Positions 51,706 to 62,604 of a DNA stretch of 64,000 nt are shown here, in pieces. The stretch's first letter is position 1. Every line of letters begins with the position of its first letter. The DNA lies in the NCBI RefSeq assembly GCF_018873765.1, contig NC_057916.1, positions 24,723,001 to 24,787,000 on the forward strand. Reading direction: 5' to 3'. The translations under genes were made by a program, and so were the position numbers. Below the pieces are notes generated by a model. That model was not told where the DNA came from, did not search any database, and was given only the letters and a program-made list of their open reading frames with translations. Origin of the DNA: Telopea speciosissima (taxonomy: Eukaryota; Streptophyta; Magnoliopsida; Proteales; Proteaceae).

Positions 51706-51965
51706 CATGGTTCTAAGTATCGGTATCGTATCGCCTGTATCGAGCGATACATACCGTTTTGCTAGTCACCGATACAGATACCATGTCAATACCATATCGG
51801 TAGCATGGTACGGACAAGGAGTACAATGGTCAAAAAACTTATTTTTTTAAAGAAGATTAGGGGTAATTTTGTTCGATACAGCCAATCCAAGCCGATACCG
51901 TATCGATATTGTATCAATTTTGTAGGTTATCGATACCCGTTCCGATACCGTGCACTAAATCCATG
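51706..51965. mobile_element. hAT-type MITE nested in the Mutator-type element
   Basis: 260 bp, left end CATGGTTCTAAGTATCGG, right end reads CATGGATTTAGTGCACGG on the minus strand. Flanks AAATAGAT (51698-51705) and GAGCAGAT (51966-51973) match at 5 of 8. Interior words (GATACCGTATCG, GCTAGTCACCGATA, GGGGTAATTTTGTTCGATAC) are shared with the 50358 element, so they are close copies. Confidence 0.85.
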
Positions 51966-52058
51966 GAGCAGATCGATTCTCTTCAAAGCATCCCACTTCT
52001 TCTCTCTCTTCCTCTTTTAATTCAATTCACCTTTCCGTGTTTTTTATTTTTTATTAAC

Positions 52059-52244
<186 letters not shown>

Positions 52245-53237
52245 TCAGTTGAGAATCCATGAAAGATGGATTGGTTTTCAGAGAAGGGAACACACTTCTA
52301 ATGGAGACAAAGGAGAAGAACTGGACCACAGTGAGGATCAGGTTGATCAGTTCAAAGAAAAACGATGAGGATGAACTATTGAATAAAAAAATAATTAAAT
52401 AGAAAAACTGAAGAAAAAAAAAAAAAACGAATGGAGTAGAAAAGGGGAGAGAGAAAAGCGGGTGGGTGCTTTCATTTTTTACTATTTTAATGACAAAAAT
52501 AATAAAAAAATAGAAGAAGAATGGTAGGTTAAATAGATTAGCAGGTTACTAGGTGAAAAGGAAGGGCAATCGGATATTTAAAAACATAAGGGTAGAAGGA
52601 GATGTAAAAGTTTAAAAGTAGGGTAGTATTAGAAAAGAAGTTTAAGGTAAGGTAGTTTTAGTAATTATAGGCTAAGTGTAGGGTAGTGATAGTAATTGCC
52701 CCAACTTTTAAACCACGATGAGGAAAATAGGAGGGAAGGGGCGTGTAATTTTCTCTACCTATTTTTATTTTTTTTTTATTGTTTTCTCTCACTTTTGCAA
52801 GTATTGGGAGGGTATTTTCAAACATACTTAAACCCTAGGAGGGGTTGGTGAACCTTAGGATAGAGGGTGAACCATCATCTTTTTTTAATATGTTTCTATT
52901 GTCTTCTATTTCAACAATTAAGATGTACTTCCCTTTGGATTCGATGCTATAGCTTTGTTTTTTGGTGATGATAACCACTTTGATTTCTACTCCTACAATT
53001 AAGGTGCACTTTCATTGGATTTACAGTTTTTAAAATAATTAAATGAGGATGAGGTATTTTTGAAAGCTTTCTTTTATTTTATCCTAACAGTGGCATGAGT
53101 ACTAACCAACGTTGGAGATTAAATAAATCATTTTTAAAACAGAAAGTAGTGGTTGTAAAACAAATTTGAAACCTACTTATTTTGTAATTTCCATTCTTCT
53201 CCAGTGGATCTAAGTAATTTTCCCAAAAAATAATAAG

Positions 53238-53460
53238 ATGGATTTAGATATTGGTCTTGGTTCTGCCATATTGATCAATACCGATACCAATATCGGTCTC
53301 GGATCGGTGAATGGACAAACACATGAATGTAATTGTCAAAATACCATCTGATATCAATATTTTTTTAGGGAAAAACTAACTGATACAGTCTATATGTACT
53401 GATCCGAGATTTGACACCTATACCGATATGATCTGTAAATATCTAATTTCCAAATACTCC
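53238..53460. mobile_element. Probable diverged copy of the hAT MITE at 38068
   Basis: ATGGATTTAGATATTGGTCT at the left and AATTGTCAAAATAC in the middle parallel the 38068 element. The right terminus and target duplication are not clear. Confidence 0.4.
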
Positions 53461-53514
53461 ATGGATTCCACGTTGACTACCTAAGAATAAGAAGAAAGAA
53501 TAAGAAGACAGGAT

Positions 53515-53549
53515 TGGGTTGGGTTGGGTTGGGTTGAGTTGGGTTGAGT
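53515..53549. repeat. (GGGTT)n simple repeat
   Basis: Six to seven units of GGGTT with GAGTT variants, at the edge of a dispersed GGGTCGGGCTCAG-type repeat. Not a plant telomere repeat (TTTAGGG). Confidence 0.85.
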
Positions 53550-54198
53550 CGGGCTCAGCCTAAGACTTCAACCTTGGTTTGACTTGACCCTGACTTTAGG
53601 ATTAGAAATTTCCTACCTTGACTCGTTGTCAGGGTTAAAATATTTCAGCCCAGACCTTATTCGGGTTCAGGGCAGGCTCGGGCCATCTGGGCCAAAGTTG
53701 CACCCTTATCTGATATATATCTCCGATAGCAGGGACAATCCGGGGAAGGTAGAGTACGATTCAAGAGTCAAGACTCGAAGAGTGAAAAGGAAAGAGAGAT
53801 TACTTTTGACCAAACTTAGGTCATACCAGGTGGGCATTCCTTGGAAATTAAGGAATGAAAGAGATTACTTTTGACCAAAAGCAAAAACGAAGAAAAAGCT
53901 ACTTCTTAGTCCCAGTAGTGGGGTAAGCTTTAGAATTTGCCATAAATAAAGAGAATTAGAGGATAACAAATAATCATTAAATTGTACAATTGAATGAAGT
54001 TTTATTGTTTCTATATTTTTTGCTTATGAAAGCAGTGACGTAAAGGATTAGTGTGTTAGGAAAATTTTTGTTGAAAATGTTCTTTTTAAAGCTGGCAGCC
54101 AAGAAAATGGAATAATTTATCTCATCTTTGAATATGGCTGGAACTTAAACTGTGTGTGGCAATGAGGAATTCACATGCTTCATGGTTCACAGCTCGCT

Positions 54199-54206
54199 TA
54201 TAAAAA
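54199..54206 (+). promoter_or_regulatory. TATA box candidate of the second UGT copy
   Basis: TATAAAAA about 55 bp upstream of the ATG at 54259, in sequence conserved with the first copy. Confidence 0.55.
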
Positions 54207-54258
54207 CTTATAATACCAAGAAAGAGCATTCTTTCTCCGTGCTCTCAGACCAACGACC

Positions 54259-55749
54259 ATGGGCTCCGTCGAAGAAGATGGAAGTAAGATCACTAGTAGC
54301 TAGGTCGTCGTCGTGCCATGTGGTGGCGATGCCGTCTCCAGGTCGAGGCCATATCAATCCCATGATGAGCCTCTGCAAGCTTCTAGCTTCAAGAGGCAGA
54401 AGCGGTGATGATGAGAAGAAGGGTGACATGGACATCACATTCGTGGTGACGGAAGAATGGCTGAGCTTCATAGGCTCCGATCCCAAGCCGACTAACATAC
54501 AGCTACGCTCCATCCCCAACGTCATACCGTCGGAGTAGGGCCGCGCCGGTAACTTCCCTGGCTTCGTCAAAGCTGTAATGACGAAGATGGAAGGTCCATT
54601 CGAGGAGCTCCTGGACCAGCTCGAGACACCACCGACGGCTATAATCTCCGATACTTACTTATCATGGGCAGTGGAGGTGGGGAATCGCAGGAATATTCCG
54701 GTGGCATCGCTCTGTACCAATTCGCCCTCTTCTTCTCGGTGATCTATCATTTCGACCTCCTTGTCCAAAACGGACATTACCCATGGCCTGTCGACTTATC
54801 AGGTACTCCTCCATTACTCAGAGTCCTAACTTCTTGTTTTTTTTGGTAAGAATAATCCCAACTCCTTTACTGCATAGAAAGTTACTCACCACTTCGCACT
54901 TGTCAAGGAAATTCTGTCCAAAAATTAAAAATTAATGCGTTACAACTTACAACCGTAGTTCACGAATCCAGTTCCTATGCACGTGCATGCACGTGCATAT
55001 GAGACTGCTAGCAAGGTCGGGTTGGGCTGGGCTTTAAAATCCCAGCTCAACCTTGAGTCCCCTTAGCTAGGCTTAGGCCTGGCCCGATCTTGACTCAGGG
55101 CCTGAAAAATCCAACATGACCCGCCCTCAGGGTTGGGCCGGGTTGTTTGACCCTAATCATCGAGTGGGGGAAGGGAGAACACATGTACAGGACTGAGTTG
55201 GATTGGGTCAGGGAGAAAATTATCAATTTTATATAAAATAACACTACAATAAAATATATGTGTCATTTAAATTTATAATATATAAAATATATCAATATAT
55301 ATTTTATAGTATAACTTATAATAGGGTCGGGCTCAGTCCAAGGCCTCAACCCTAACCTGACTCGACCTTGACTTAGGACCAGAAATTTCTAGCCTTGACC
55401 CACCCTCAGAGAAGGTATCTCAGCCCAGGCCCTATTCGGGCTTAAGGTGGGACAAGGCGGGTTCGGGCCAACAGGGCCAAACTTGCACCCCAAGGCCCTA
55501 GTTACACCCTAATTAAAATGGCTCTATCATGTGCTGCAGTACCAGAGAAGGGAGGTGAACACATCAGTTACATCCCAGGGATCTCTTCTATTTGCTTAGC
55601 GGACCTGCCAAGAGGCTCCATTGATCCTACTAAAGGAGTCCTGGAACCAATCTTGAAAATCTCCTCCTCGATCGCTAAAGCAAAGTGCCTTCTACTCACG
55701 TCCTTCTACGAGCTCGATACCCAAGCCACAAACGCTTTAAGGGCAATTC
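54259..55749 (+). pseudogene. Second UGT87-like copy, frameshifted and 3'-truncated
   Basis: Exon 1 54259-54802, intron 54803-55539, exon 2 start 55540-55749. The start and first 13 codons are intact. A net 4-base gain near 54300 shifts the frame, so ATG-initiated translation ends at 54301-54303. The original frame resumes as SSCHVVAMPSPGRGHINPMM, with TAG at 54536-54538 and a 1-base loss near 54735. Exon 2 reads PEKGGEHISYIPGISSICLA and is cut after the LRA segment by the LTR at 55750, so the PSPG box is gone. Inverted relative to the first copy and strongly similar to it. The two share intron position and promoter sequence. Confidence 0.9.
55010..55505. repeat. Dispersed GGGTCGGGCTCAG-type repeat in the second UGT intron
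   Basis: The right part (55310-55500) parallels 53530-53720: GGGTCGGGCTCAG, CTTGACTTAGGA, AGAAATTTCT, TTCGGGC, GGGCCAAACTTGCACCC. The left end (AAGGTCGGGTTGGGCTGGG) is roughly inverted to the right end. Probably a non-autonomous DNA element; the class is not settled. The intron is 737 bp against 342 bp in the first copy. Confidence 0.55.
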
Positions 55750-56138
55750 TGTTGGGTTTTGGGTCCAATTATTATGACTTGATTTATTGGGCCCATATTA
55801 ATCACTTAAAGGGGATTTAATCCAGACTGTCCATTGTGGGGATGGATTAGGTTTGGGGTTTATTTATAGCAACCCTGGGTCCCTGCCGTTTCCCAACTCA
55901 ATTTTGTGACTTTACTCACGGAGTTACAGAGGGATAATATTGATAGGGAAAGACGGGAGAAAATCTAGGGCAGGCAGAGCATGTAGCTGTTAACCACGAG
56001 GAGTAGATCTTTGGAGATCTCGTTGTGAAAGCTGGGATCTACTACAAACGAAAGGAACAGGTATGAACACATTCTCTATTATTATTATTTGTTGATTGTA
56101 TTCTAGCCATGTGAAGCATAGATCACCTAGATCCAACA
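55750..56138 (+). repeat. 5' LTR of copia element D
   Basis: 389 bp, TGTTGGGTTTTGGG to CTAGATCCAACA, with inverted TGTTGG/CCAACA ends. TTTATTTATAGC near 55858 may be the TATA region. Confidence 0.85.
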
Positions 56139-56139
56139 G

Positions 56140-56153
56140 TGGTATCAGAGTCA
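56140..56153 (+). other. Primer-binding site of element D
   Basis: TGGTATCAGAGTCA one base after the LTR, matching the initiator-Met tRNA 3' end. Confidence 0.85.
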
Positions 56154-57918
56154 GGTTTTCTTCACATGTTAGATCAATTGTTCATAATAGAAATATGAAT
56201 TGAATATTTGTCTTGAGATTCGGATAGATCTCAAAGGAATTTTTATTTATTTTTTTCCTGAACCATAGTCTAAGCTATGATTGAGTTAAAAAAAAAAAAA
56301 AAAAGGAATAGCAGTAGCCATGGCCGATTGGTTTTTGCAGTCGATTGTGGGATGAAGACAAGACCCTATCTGTAATTTTATGAAAATTTAAGGACTATTT
56401 GGTTTTTCAGGGATAATCATAACTACCATGACAAGTGGCAATCCCTTGTTAGTCAAAAGTTATACTTGTATTTTCAGTGGGATGAAAATTTAAGTTATTA
56501 TGAAGGGCATTTGGGTTTTTTTATGTGGTTTAATAACCACCATGCCATGTGTCACTCATTTAAGAAGAGGATTCATAATGGGTTACTAATTGAATGTCAC
56601 CTTTCCAATTAAATCGGGATAACGTAAGTTTGGAAAGTTGTCAGTGGGGAGTATTTTAGATTCCCAATGTAAAAAAAAAAAAAAAAAAAAAAAACGGTTA
56701 TCTGTGGCGGCGTTGGATCATCATCGGGTTGACTCGGTTGGGTTTCTGACTCAACCCGGATGGGCTAGCGAGTTAGAGTCGGGCTCAGGTACACCGAGTC
56801 CAACCCAGGTGAGCTAGCCTAGACCCGATCCAAGTGGACCGGTCTGGATCTAACCCGAGTTGATAACCGACCAGAGAAATATGGTTGGACCCGGATCCGA
56901 TTAGTCGGATCAGTCTGACCCAGGTTTTGACCCATCGGGTTGCCGATCGAAATCTGACCGGTGGTCGAAATTCCGGCCATTGACCGGCAATATTCCCAAA
57001 AAAAAAAAAAAACAGAGAAGGGGAAAAGCGAAACAGAAACAGATTAGGTGTTTCTGTTTACAGAAACAGATTCGGTGTTTCTGTGCTTCTGTTTCTGGTG
57101 TTTCTGTTTCAGCTTTCTGTCTCTGCTTTGAAACAGATTTCTGTTTCCAGAACACAAAAACATTTCAGAACTGTTTTGGGACTATAAATGCGTCGTTTTT
57201 GTTGCAGTTTTGCTCTCATTTCTAGTACTTTAATGCTTATTTGGGATTTTTTCATTAATATTAATGAGCATGGAACAGTAGCTAGGCTGATATGACACGT
57301 AATGTAGAGTACAAAACTGAATGTATGCATGGTTAAAATTATAAATGCTTTATAATGAATGTATATTCCCCATTTAGCTGCAGTTTATGGGGTCATATTG
57401 GGTTATGGTTGAATATGACTGAACCCACCAAAGTGGTAAGGTCCAATTCGATTATAGTACATATGATCCAAAGTTTATAGTAAGGGCAGCACAGTAGATG
57501 GTTGATCACCCAAAGGTGATGTCATCAAAGTAAATTAAAATGCATACAAGGTAGGGAAAATCCTAATCTTAAAAGTGACTAGTCACCCAAAGGTGATGGT
57601 CTCTCTTAAGGTTAGAGTTGTCTAGTAGTTTTGCAAAGTGGATGACTGATCACCCAAAGGTGATGTCATCAAAACTATCAAGCAGGATTTGCAAAGTAGG
57701 TGGCTGATCACCCAAAGGTGATGTTATCAAAGTTTTGAGAGGACCACAACATTTCAAAACCCATAGGTTAGAAATATAGACATTGTTGTAACTCTTGTTT
57801 TAGCTAGTTTGTTCTGTCTTAACTAGCATGGATTTGGTATTGATTAAATATCTAAGTTATTATTATCCTTTTAGTTTGATAAACACTAGTAATTACTTAG
57901 ATAATTTTATCAATCAGG
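56154..57918 (+). other. Untranslated leader of copia element D
   Basis: Non-coding. It shows the same order of parts as the leader of element C: A-runs, a GACCCGGATCCG-rich patch (56750-56990), TTTCTGTTTCTG tract (57040-57140) and then repeated CCAAAGGTGAT motifs. Confidence 0.7.
57504..57731 (+). repeat. Four copies of a hairpin-forming leader motif
   Basis: GATCACCCAAAGGTGATG starts at 57504, 57648 and 57706, with a shorter AGTCACCCAAAGGTGATG at 57581. Each forms a TCACC...GGTGA stem; three are followed by TCATCAAA or TTATCAAA. Confidence 0.85.
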
Positions 57919-58431
57919 ATGTCTTCCAAAGCCTGCAATACTGGTGTTCTTGATATCCCCTTACTGACTGGTGATAACTTCAAGAAATGGTTAGAAGAGA
58001 TGGAAGTCTACTTATGTCTCAAGGACTTAGATCTATGCCTTAGGAAAAAGAAGCCTGCAGACCTGACTAACTCCAGCACTACAACTGAGAAAAATGAATA
58101 TGCTTCCTGGGAAACTTCTAATAGGAAGTCTGTTGTAGTAATCAAGAGTGCATTGACTGAAACACTCAAGGATAGTGTTAAAATTCCTGAAACTGCCACA
58201 GAGTATTTACAGGCCATCAGGGCCAAATTTGATTCCTCAAAGAAAGCTCAGGCAGGAGATTTAATGAGCAAGCTGACCTCTTCCAAGTTTGATGGAAATG
58301 GCAGTGCCAGGGAGCACATTCTTGAGATGATTTCTCTGGGCAATAAGATCAAGGGACTGGACATCAACTTTGATGATGATTTCCTGGTAACATTGGCTAT
58401 AAACTCACTCCCTGAAGCCTACAAGTCACTC

Positions 58432-61400
58432 TGTGAAACCCGGTCAAATTTTCGAATAAATTTGAACTTTTGGAATCTGTGTGATTTCAAGTTCTGGTTC
58501 AACTTTGCCCATACTAGCCTCTAAGTTGTGGGCCGTCTTGATTAAGAAATTCAGACCTATTTCATGACTCGTCTATAAAGGCATTCCGATCAGCCAACTA
58601 CCATGGCCTTAAATGAGTCTGAGGTGTCTAGTGGAAGATAACACATAAGCTTGGCATGCTGGATTGATGGCCTGCGAAGCCTCTCTTTGTCTTAGGCCGA
58701 ATCCCAGGTAAGAATCCCATTTTATATGTATGTATGTTGTATTTTTAATTAATTAGTGTATTAGGGAGAATAGTAATTTTTACCTTGTGGGACCCCACTT
58801 GAGCTACGTATGCAGTGTCTCTGGCGTGACAGTGCAGGACCTCCCCTTAATTAAACTCAATGTAAGTATAATTTAAAATGTTTTGTACGACCAAATAGAG
58901 TTAGAAGGGTATTTAAGTAAAATTATCGCTGTGGGACCCAGTTCCCCAGTGAGGAATGCTGTTCCAAACAATTACCCTTGTTTGGATGACCTTTAATGTC
59001 GCCCGACATCAAGTTATGGATAGAATAGACCAATAAATACGAATTCAGGTTTATAAACTATTTTAGAAATTAGTTTAAATCTAATTTCTATCCAAAAGAT
59101 AGATTTACCCCTTAGTGCTTAAGTAGTTAGATAAATATCAAAAGCCTTTCCAATTGATCACTATTCACAAGTCTAAGGGAGCTAAAGAAATTCGTTCCAG
59201 CTTAGGAGAGAAGGAAAGAAAGAGGAAAAGAGAAGAGAAGAAGAGAGGGAAAAACAGGGAAGCTTACCTTAGGGCTTATCTTCAACACTTGGAGCTGAAC
59301 CAAGAATCTCCATTAGAAAGCTACTTGCACTATAAATCTATTCCTATAACTGAGGTAAGCCTTGGATACTTGCTGTCTTCCTCTTTATCTCTAGTTCACC
59401 TATTAAGAATTTCTGCCATTAAAGCTTGGAGACCAAGCTTGGGTTTGTGAAATTGAGCATAATTAGACTGATTTGAAACAGTTTTTGAGTCTCTAAGACC
59501 TGAAATTTGGGAATTTATCAAGTCTGAAAGTTGTATTGCTGTTCTTAATGACAATTTATAAACCCTAAACTAATTAATTAGGTTTAATTGATTAATTACC
59601 AAAATTATGAAGTTATTTATGAAATTGAACTCCCATATAGGTAGACCCACCTTTATATAATGTTAAAACACTTAGTTTCTTCCTTGCATGTGAAGATCTA
59701 CCCAAAAATAGGAAAAACCCCAAATTCAGACACACTCCCGGATGGAGTTGCAGGCCCAAGGGTGGTTGACCGGCTCCCTGGAAGTCTGCATCCGGCTCCC
59801 CCATTTTTGTGCCCTTATGACCTAGACCTCTTGGGACTTGACCTTGGGCCATCCCAGAACCTACTGCATGGTGTTTGGTATGTTGTTTAGAGCTGTTTCT
59901 ATTATTTTCTAGTCAGTTTGTTGGATTGTTGGTGGGTAATTGGCCTAGAATTCTTTTTATAACTAATCTATAATATTCTTGTCTCATATTTAGGACTGTC
60001 TTGGTCTGTTCTTGCCTGCCTATTGGAGTTTATTCACCTAGGCTAGCTACAACTACAGGTAAGGGGATTCGACCTTAATTTCCTGCGTGTTTATCACATT
60101 AATTTCAACTTTATGCTGAATGCCATGCTCATGCATCATTACCTCTATACCTGGAGCATGTAGTTTTCTAGCTTTTATTTAATGCATTAGATTGCATGTA
60201 AAATAGGTTGCATAAAGACATACTGCATTGCATTTGCATTGATTAATTATATGATGTGAATTTATGATGATGGAATTCGGTAATTTATAACTCAGATCAT
60301 GCTTGCCTCATCATGTTTAGATTGCACTGGGCTAGGTTGATATTCATTATCCAGTACTGCGCCCCTTACCAACAGGGGAAAAGGTGTTGGATAACCCGTG
60401 GCAGAGACCGATGTGTTAGTTCCGGGATGCCATCTTCTGTCCCATATTAGCGGGTCCCTAATTCCGCTGTGAGAATAAACAGGCAGGGTTGGTCATTTGG
60501 GGGTCTGTCGGGGTCCGATGTGTTAGTTTCGAAATTGGTGGGTCCTCACCGTGGTAGAATGGCTTCGCTCGGGTGACCAAAGGGTTAGTTCCGGGACCGA
60601 GGTTAGCATCTACCACTAGTAGTAGTACTTATACCCCATGAGACTTAGTATCTGTGCTAGGAACATGTTAGTTTAGCACATGTTAGCGGGTCCCTAATTC
60701 CGCTGTGAGAATAAACAGACAGGGTTGGTCATTTGGGGGTCTGTCGGGGTACGATGTGTTAGTTTCGGAACTGGCGGGTCCTCACCGTGGTAGAATGATT
60801 TCGATCGGGTGACCGAAGGGTTAGTTCCAGGACCGAGGTTAGCATCTACCACTAGTAGTAGTACTTATACCCCATAAGACTTAGTATCTATGCTAGGAAC
60901 ATGTTAGTTTAGCACATGCATCATGGATTTATTGTGTTTGTATGCTTATACCCCCCTTATTGGGCTCAGTTGAGAGCTCATCCCTGTGGATATCCTTATT
61001 TTTCAGGTGATTTAGTTACTTCTAATGTTGGATTTATGGCGCTGGAGTTTGAAGTGCACGATACTTCGTGCGCACATGATGATTGGGCAACCTCCTGATC
61101 TTGGCCTGATAGTCCAGGCTACCTCCCCACTCTTTTATGCTTTATAAATGCTTTATATAGTTATAGAATAGTTTCTTGTGTACTTTTACTCTGTGCTACC
61201 TTTGAGAACTGTATAGTTGTATCACAAGCCTTATCATTTATATAAATGAAATATCATTTAGACTTCTCTTACTAATGATGTTATCTCTATTAATTAAATT
61301 ATTTTCGCTGCCTCTGATTACCGTATCTGTGAGTAATGATTATGAATAGGGTACTGCACTTGTGATCCTTAGGGATTGGTTGGATGTCAGAGACATCCCG

Positions 61401-61438
61401 GCATACTTGGCCCTTAATAACTGGGCCGGGGTGTGACA
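58432..61438 (+). mobile_element. 3.0-kb solo LTR inside gag of element D
   Basis: Begins TGTGAAACCCGG, ends GGGGTGTGACA, with perfect CACTC duplications at 58427-58431 and 61439-61443. Removing it joins gag in frame (YKSLC to LHSTYNALQNKWDLDDL). No gag, pol or primer-binding site inside. Size and ends resemble LTRs of Del/Tekay-type gypsy elements (inference). Contains a 236-bp tandem repeat. Confidence 0.85.
60449..60920 (+). repeat. 236-bp tandem repeat in the solo LTR
   Basis: Units start at 60449 and 60685 with AGCGGGTCCCTAATTCCGCT and share nearly every base to GTTAGTTTAGCACATG, with few substitutions. Recent duplication. Confidence 0.95.
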
Positions 61439-62604
61439 CACTCCACTCCACTTATAATGCTTTGCAGAACAAATGGGATCTTGATGATCTGATTAAAGTG
61501 GTAACTCAGGAAGAAGGGATGATTAATAGGAATAAGGTGGAAAGTGCCCATTTAACTCATCATCATAAGGGTGCATCATCAAAGGGGCCTCACAGAAATG
61601 GTAGAAGATTCTTGAAGAAGAACAGGTACACTCCTTATGCTAAGGAGAAGACTCATCAGGCAGGTAAAGGGAAGACAGAAAATACAGGGCAGAAGAATTT
61701 CCTGGATGTTCAGTACTTCTGGTGTAAGATGAAAGGGCACATGAAGAAGGACTGTTATAAGAGAAAGAACTACTTTAAAAAGAAGAAGGGCACTGGTATG
61801 AACCTCTCCTATGTTTGTTTTGAATCCCTTTTGGTTGATGCACCATTGGATTCTTGGTGGTTGGACTTTGCCTCATCTGTTCACGTCACTCATTCTTTGC
61901 AGGGGTTTCTAAACAGGAGGGTGCCAAGCAAGGGTGAGGTGAGCGTGTTCGTGGGAAACGGAGCGCAAGTGGATGTGGAAGCCATAGGAACTATTAGATT
62001 TTTTTTTTTTAATTCTGAACATTTTATTGATTTGAAGAATGTAGTTTTCATTCCCTCAATGAGGAGGAACTTGGTTTCAGTTTCTAAATTGACTATGGAT
62101 GGATATTTTGTTAATTTCATTAAGAATGGCTTCACATTACTTTATGATTCTGTCGCTATTGGATGTGGTTGTGTGTCTGAGGGTCTCTACAGACTAAATT
62201 TAGCTTCTTCTATGGTTATGAATATTGGAGTGAAATGCCCTCAGTTTAATGAGAAGTCCTCAATGCTCTGGCATAGAAGGCTTGGTCACATTGCTAGGAA
62301 GAGAATGGGCAGGCTAGTGGAAGAAGGAATACTGGATAAACTTGACTTTAAGGACATGAGCACATGTGTTGATTGCATCAAGGGGAAGATGACTATTTCT
62401 AGGAAGAAGGATGCTTCCCGGTGTGATGGAGTTTTGGATCTTATCCACACAGATATTTGTGGACCCTTTCCAACTCCAACACTTGGGAACCACCAGTATT
62501 TTATCACCTTTATTGATGACTTATCGCGTTATGGGTATGTTTTTCTGCTTAGGGATAAGTCAAGTGCCCTGGATGCTTTTAAAATCTTTAAGGCTGAGGT
62601 ATAA

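Larger units (their letters stand above)
52712..54258. other. Intergenic spacer before the second UGT copy
   Basis: Contains a weak hAT-MITE-like stretch (53238-53460), a (GGGTT)n run, and a GC-rich repeat at 53500-53720 that recurs in the UGT intron at 55310-55500. The last 150 bp are conserved with the promoter of the first UGT copy. Confidence 0.5.
57919..62604 (+). pseudogene. Copia gag, protease and N-terminal integrase of element D, interrupted
   Basis: The first part, 57919-58431, starts MSSKACNTGVLDIPLLTGDN, a copia gag N-terminus. After the solo LTR the frame resumes at 61439 and stays open to 62604. It covers the gag end, protease (SWWLDFASSVHVTHS) and pre-integrase (LWHRRLGHIARKRMGRL) up to HTDICGPFPTP. 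The zinc knuckle reads YFWCKMKGHMKKDC: the first Cys is Tyr, so metal binding is doubtful. A TAA at 62602 ends the frame. Less decayed than element C apart from the insertion. Confidence 0.9.

Noticed and set aside
53515..53549. Telomere-like GGGTT array
   Set aside because: Unit is not the plant TTTAGGG and it merges into a dispersed GGGTCGGG repeat, so it is a simple repeat.
57504..57731. CRISPR-like regular repeats
   Set aside because: Spacing is irregular (144, 58 and similar), the setting is a plant retrotransposon leader and no cas genes exist.
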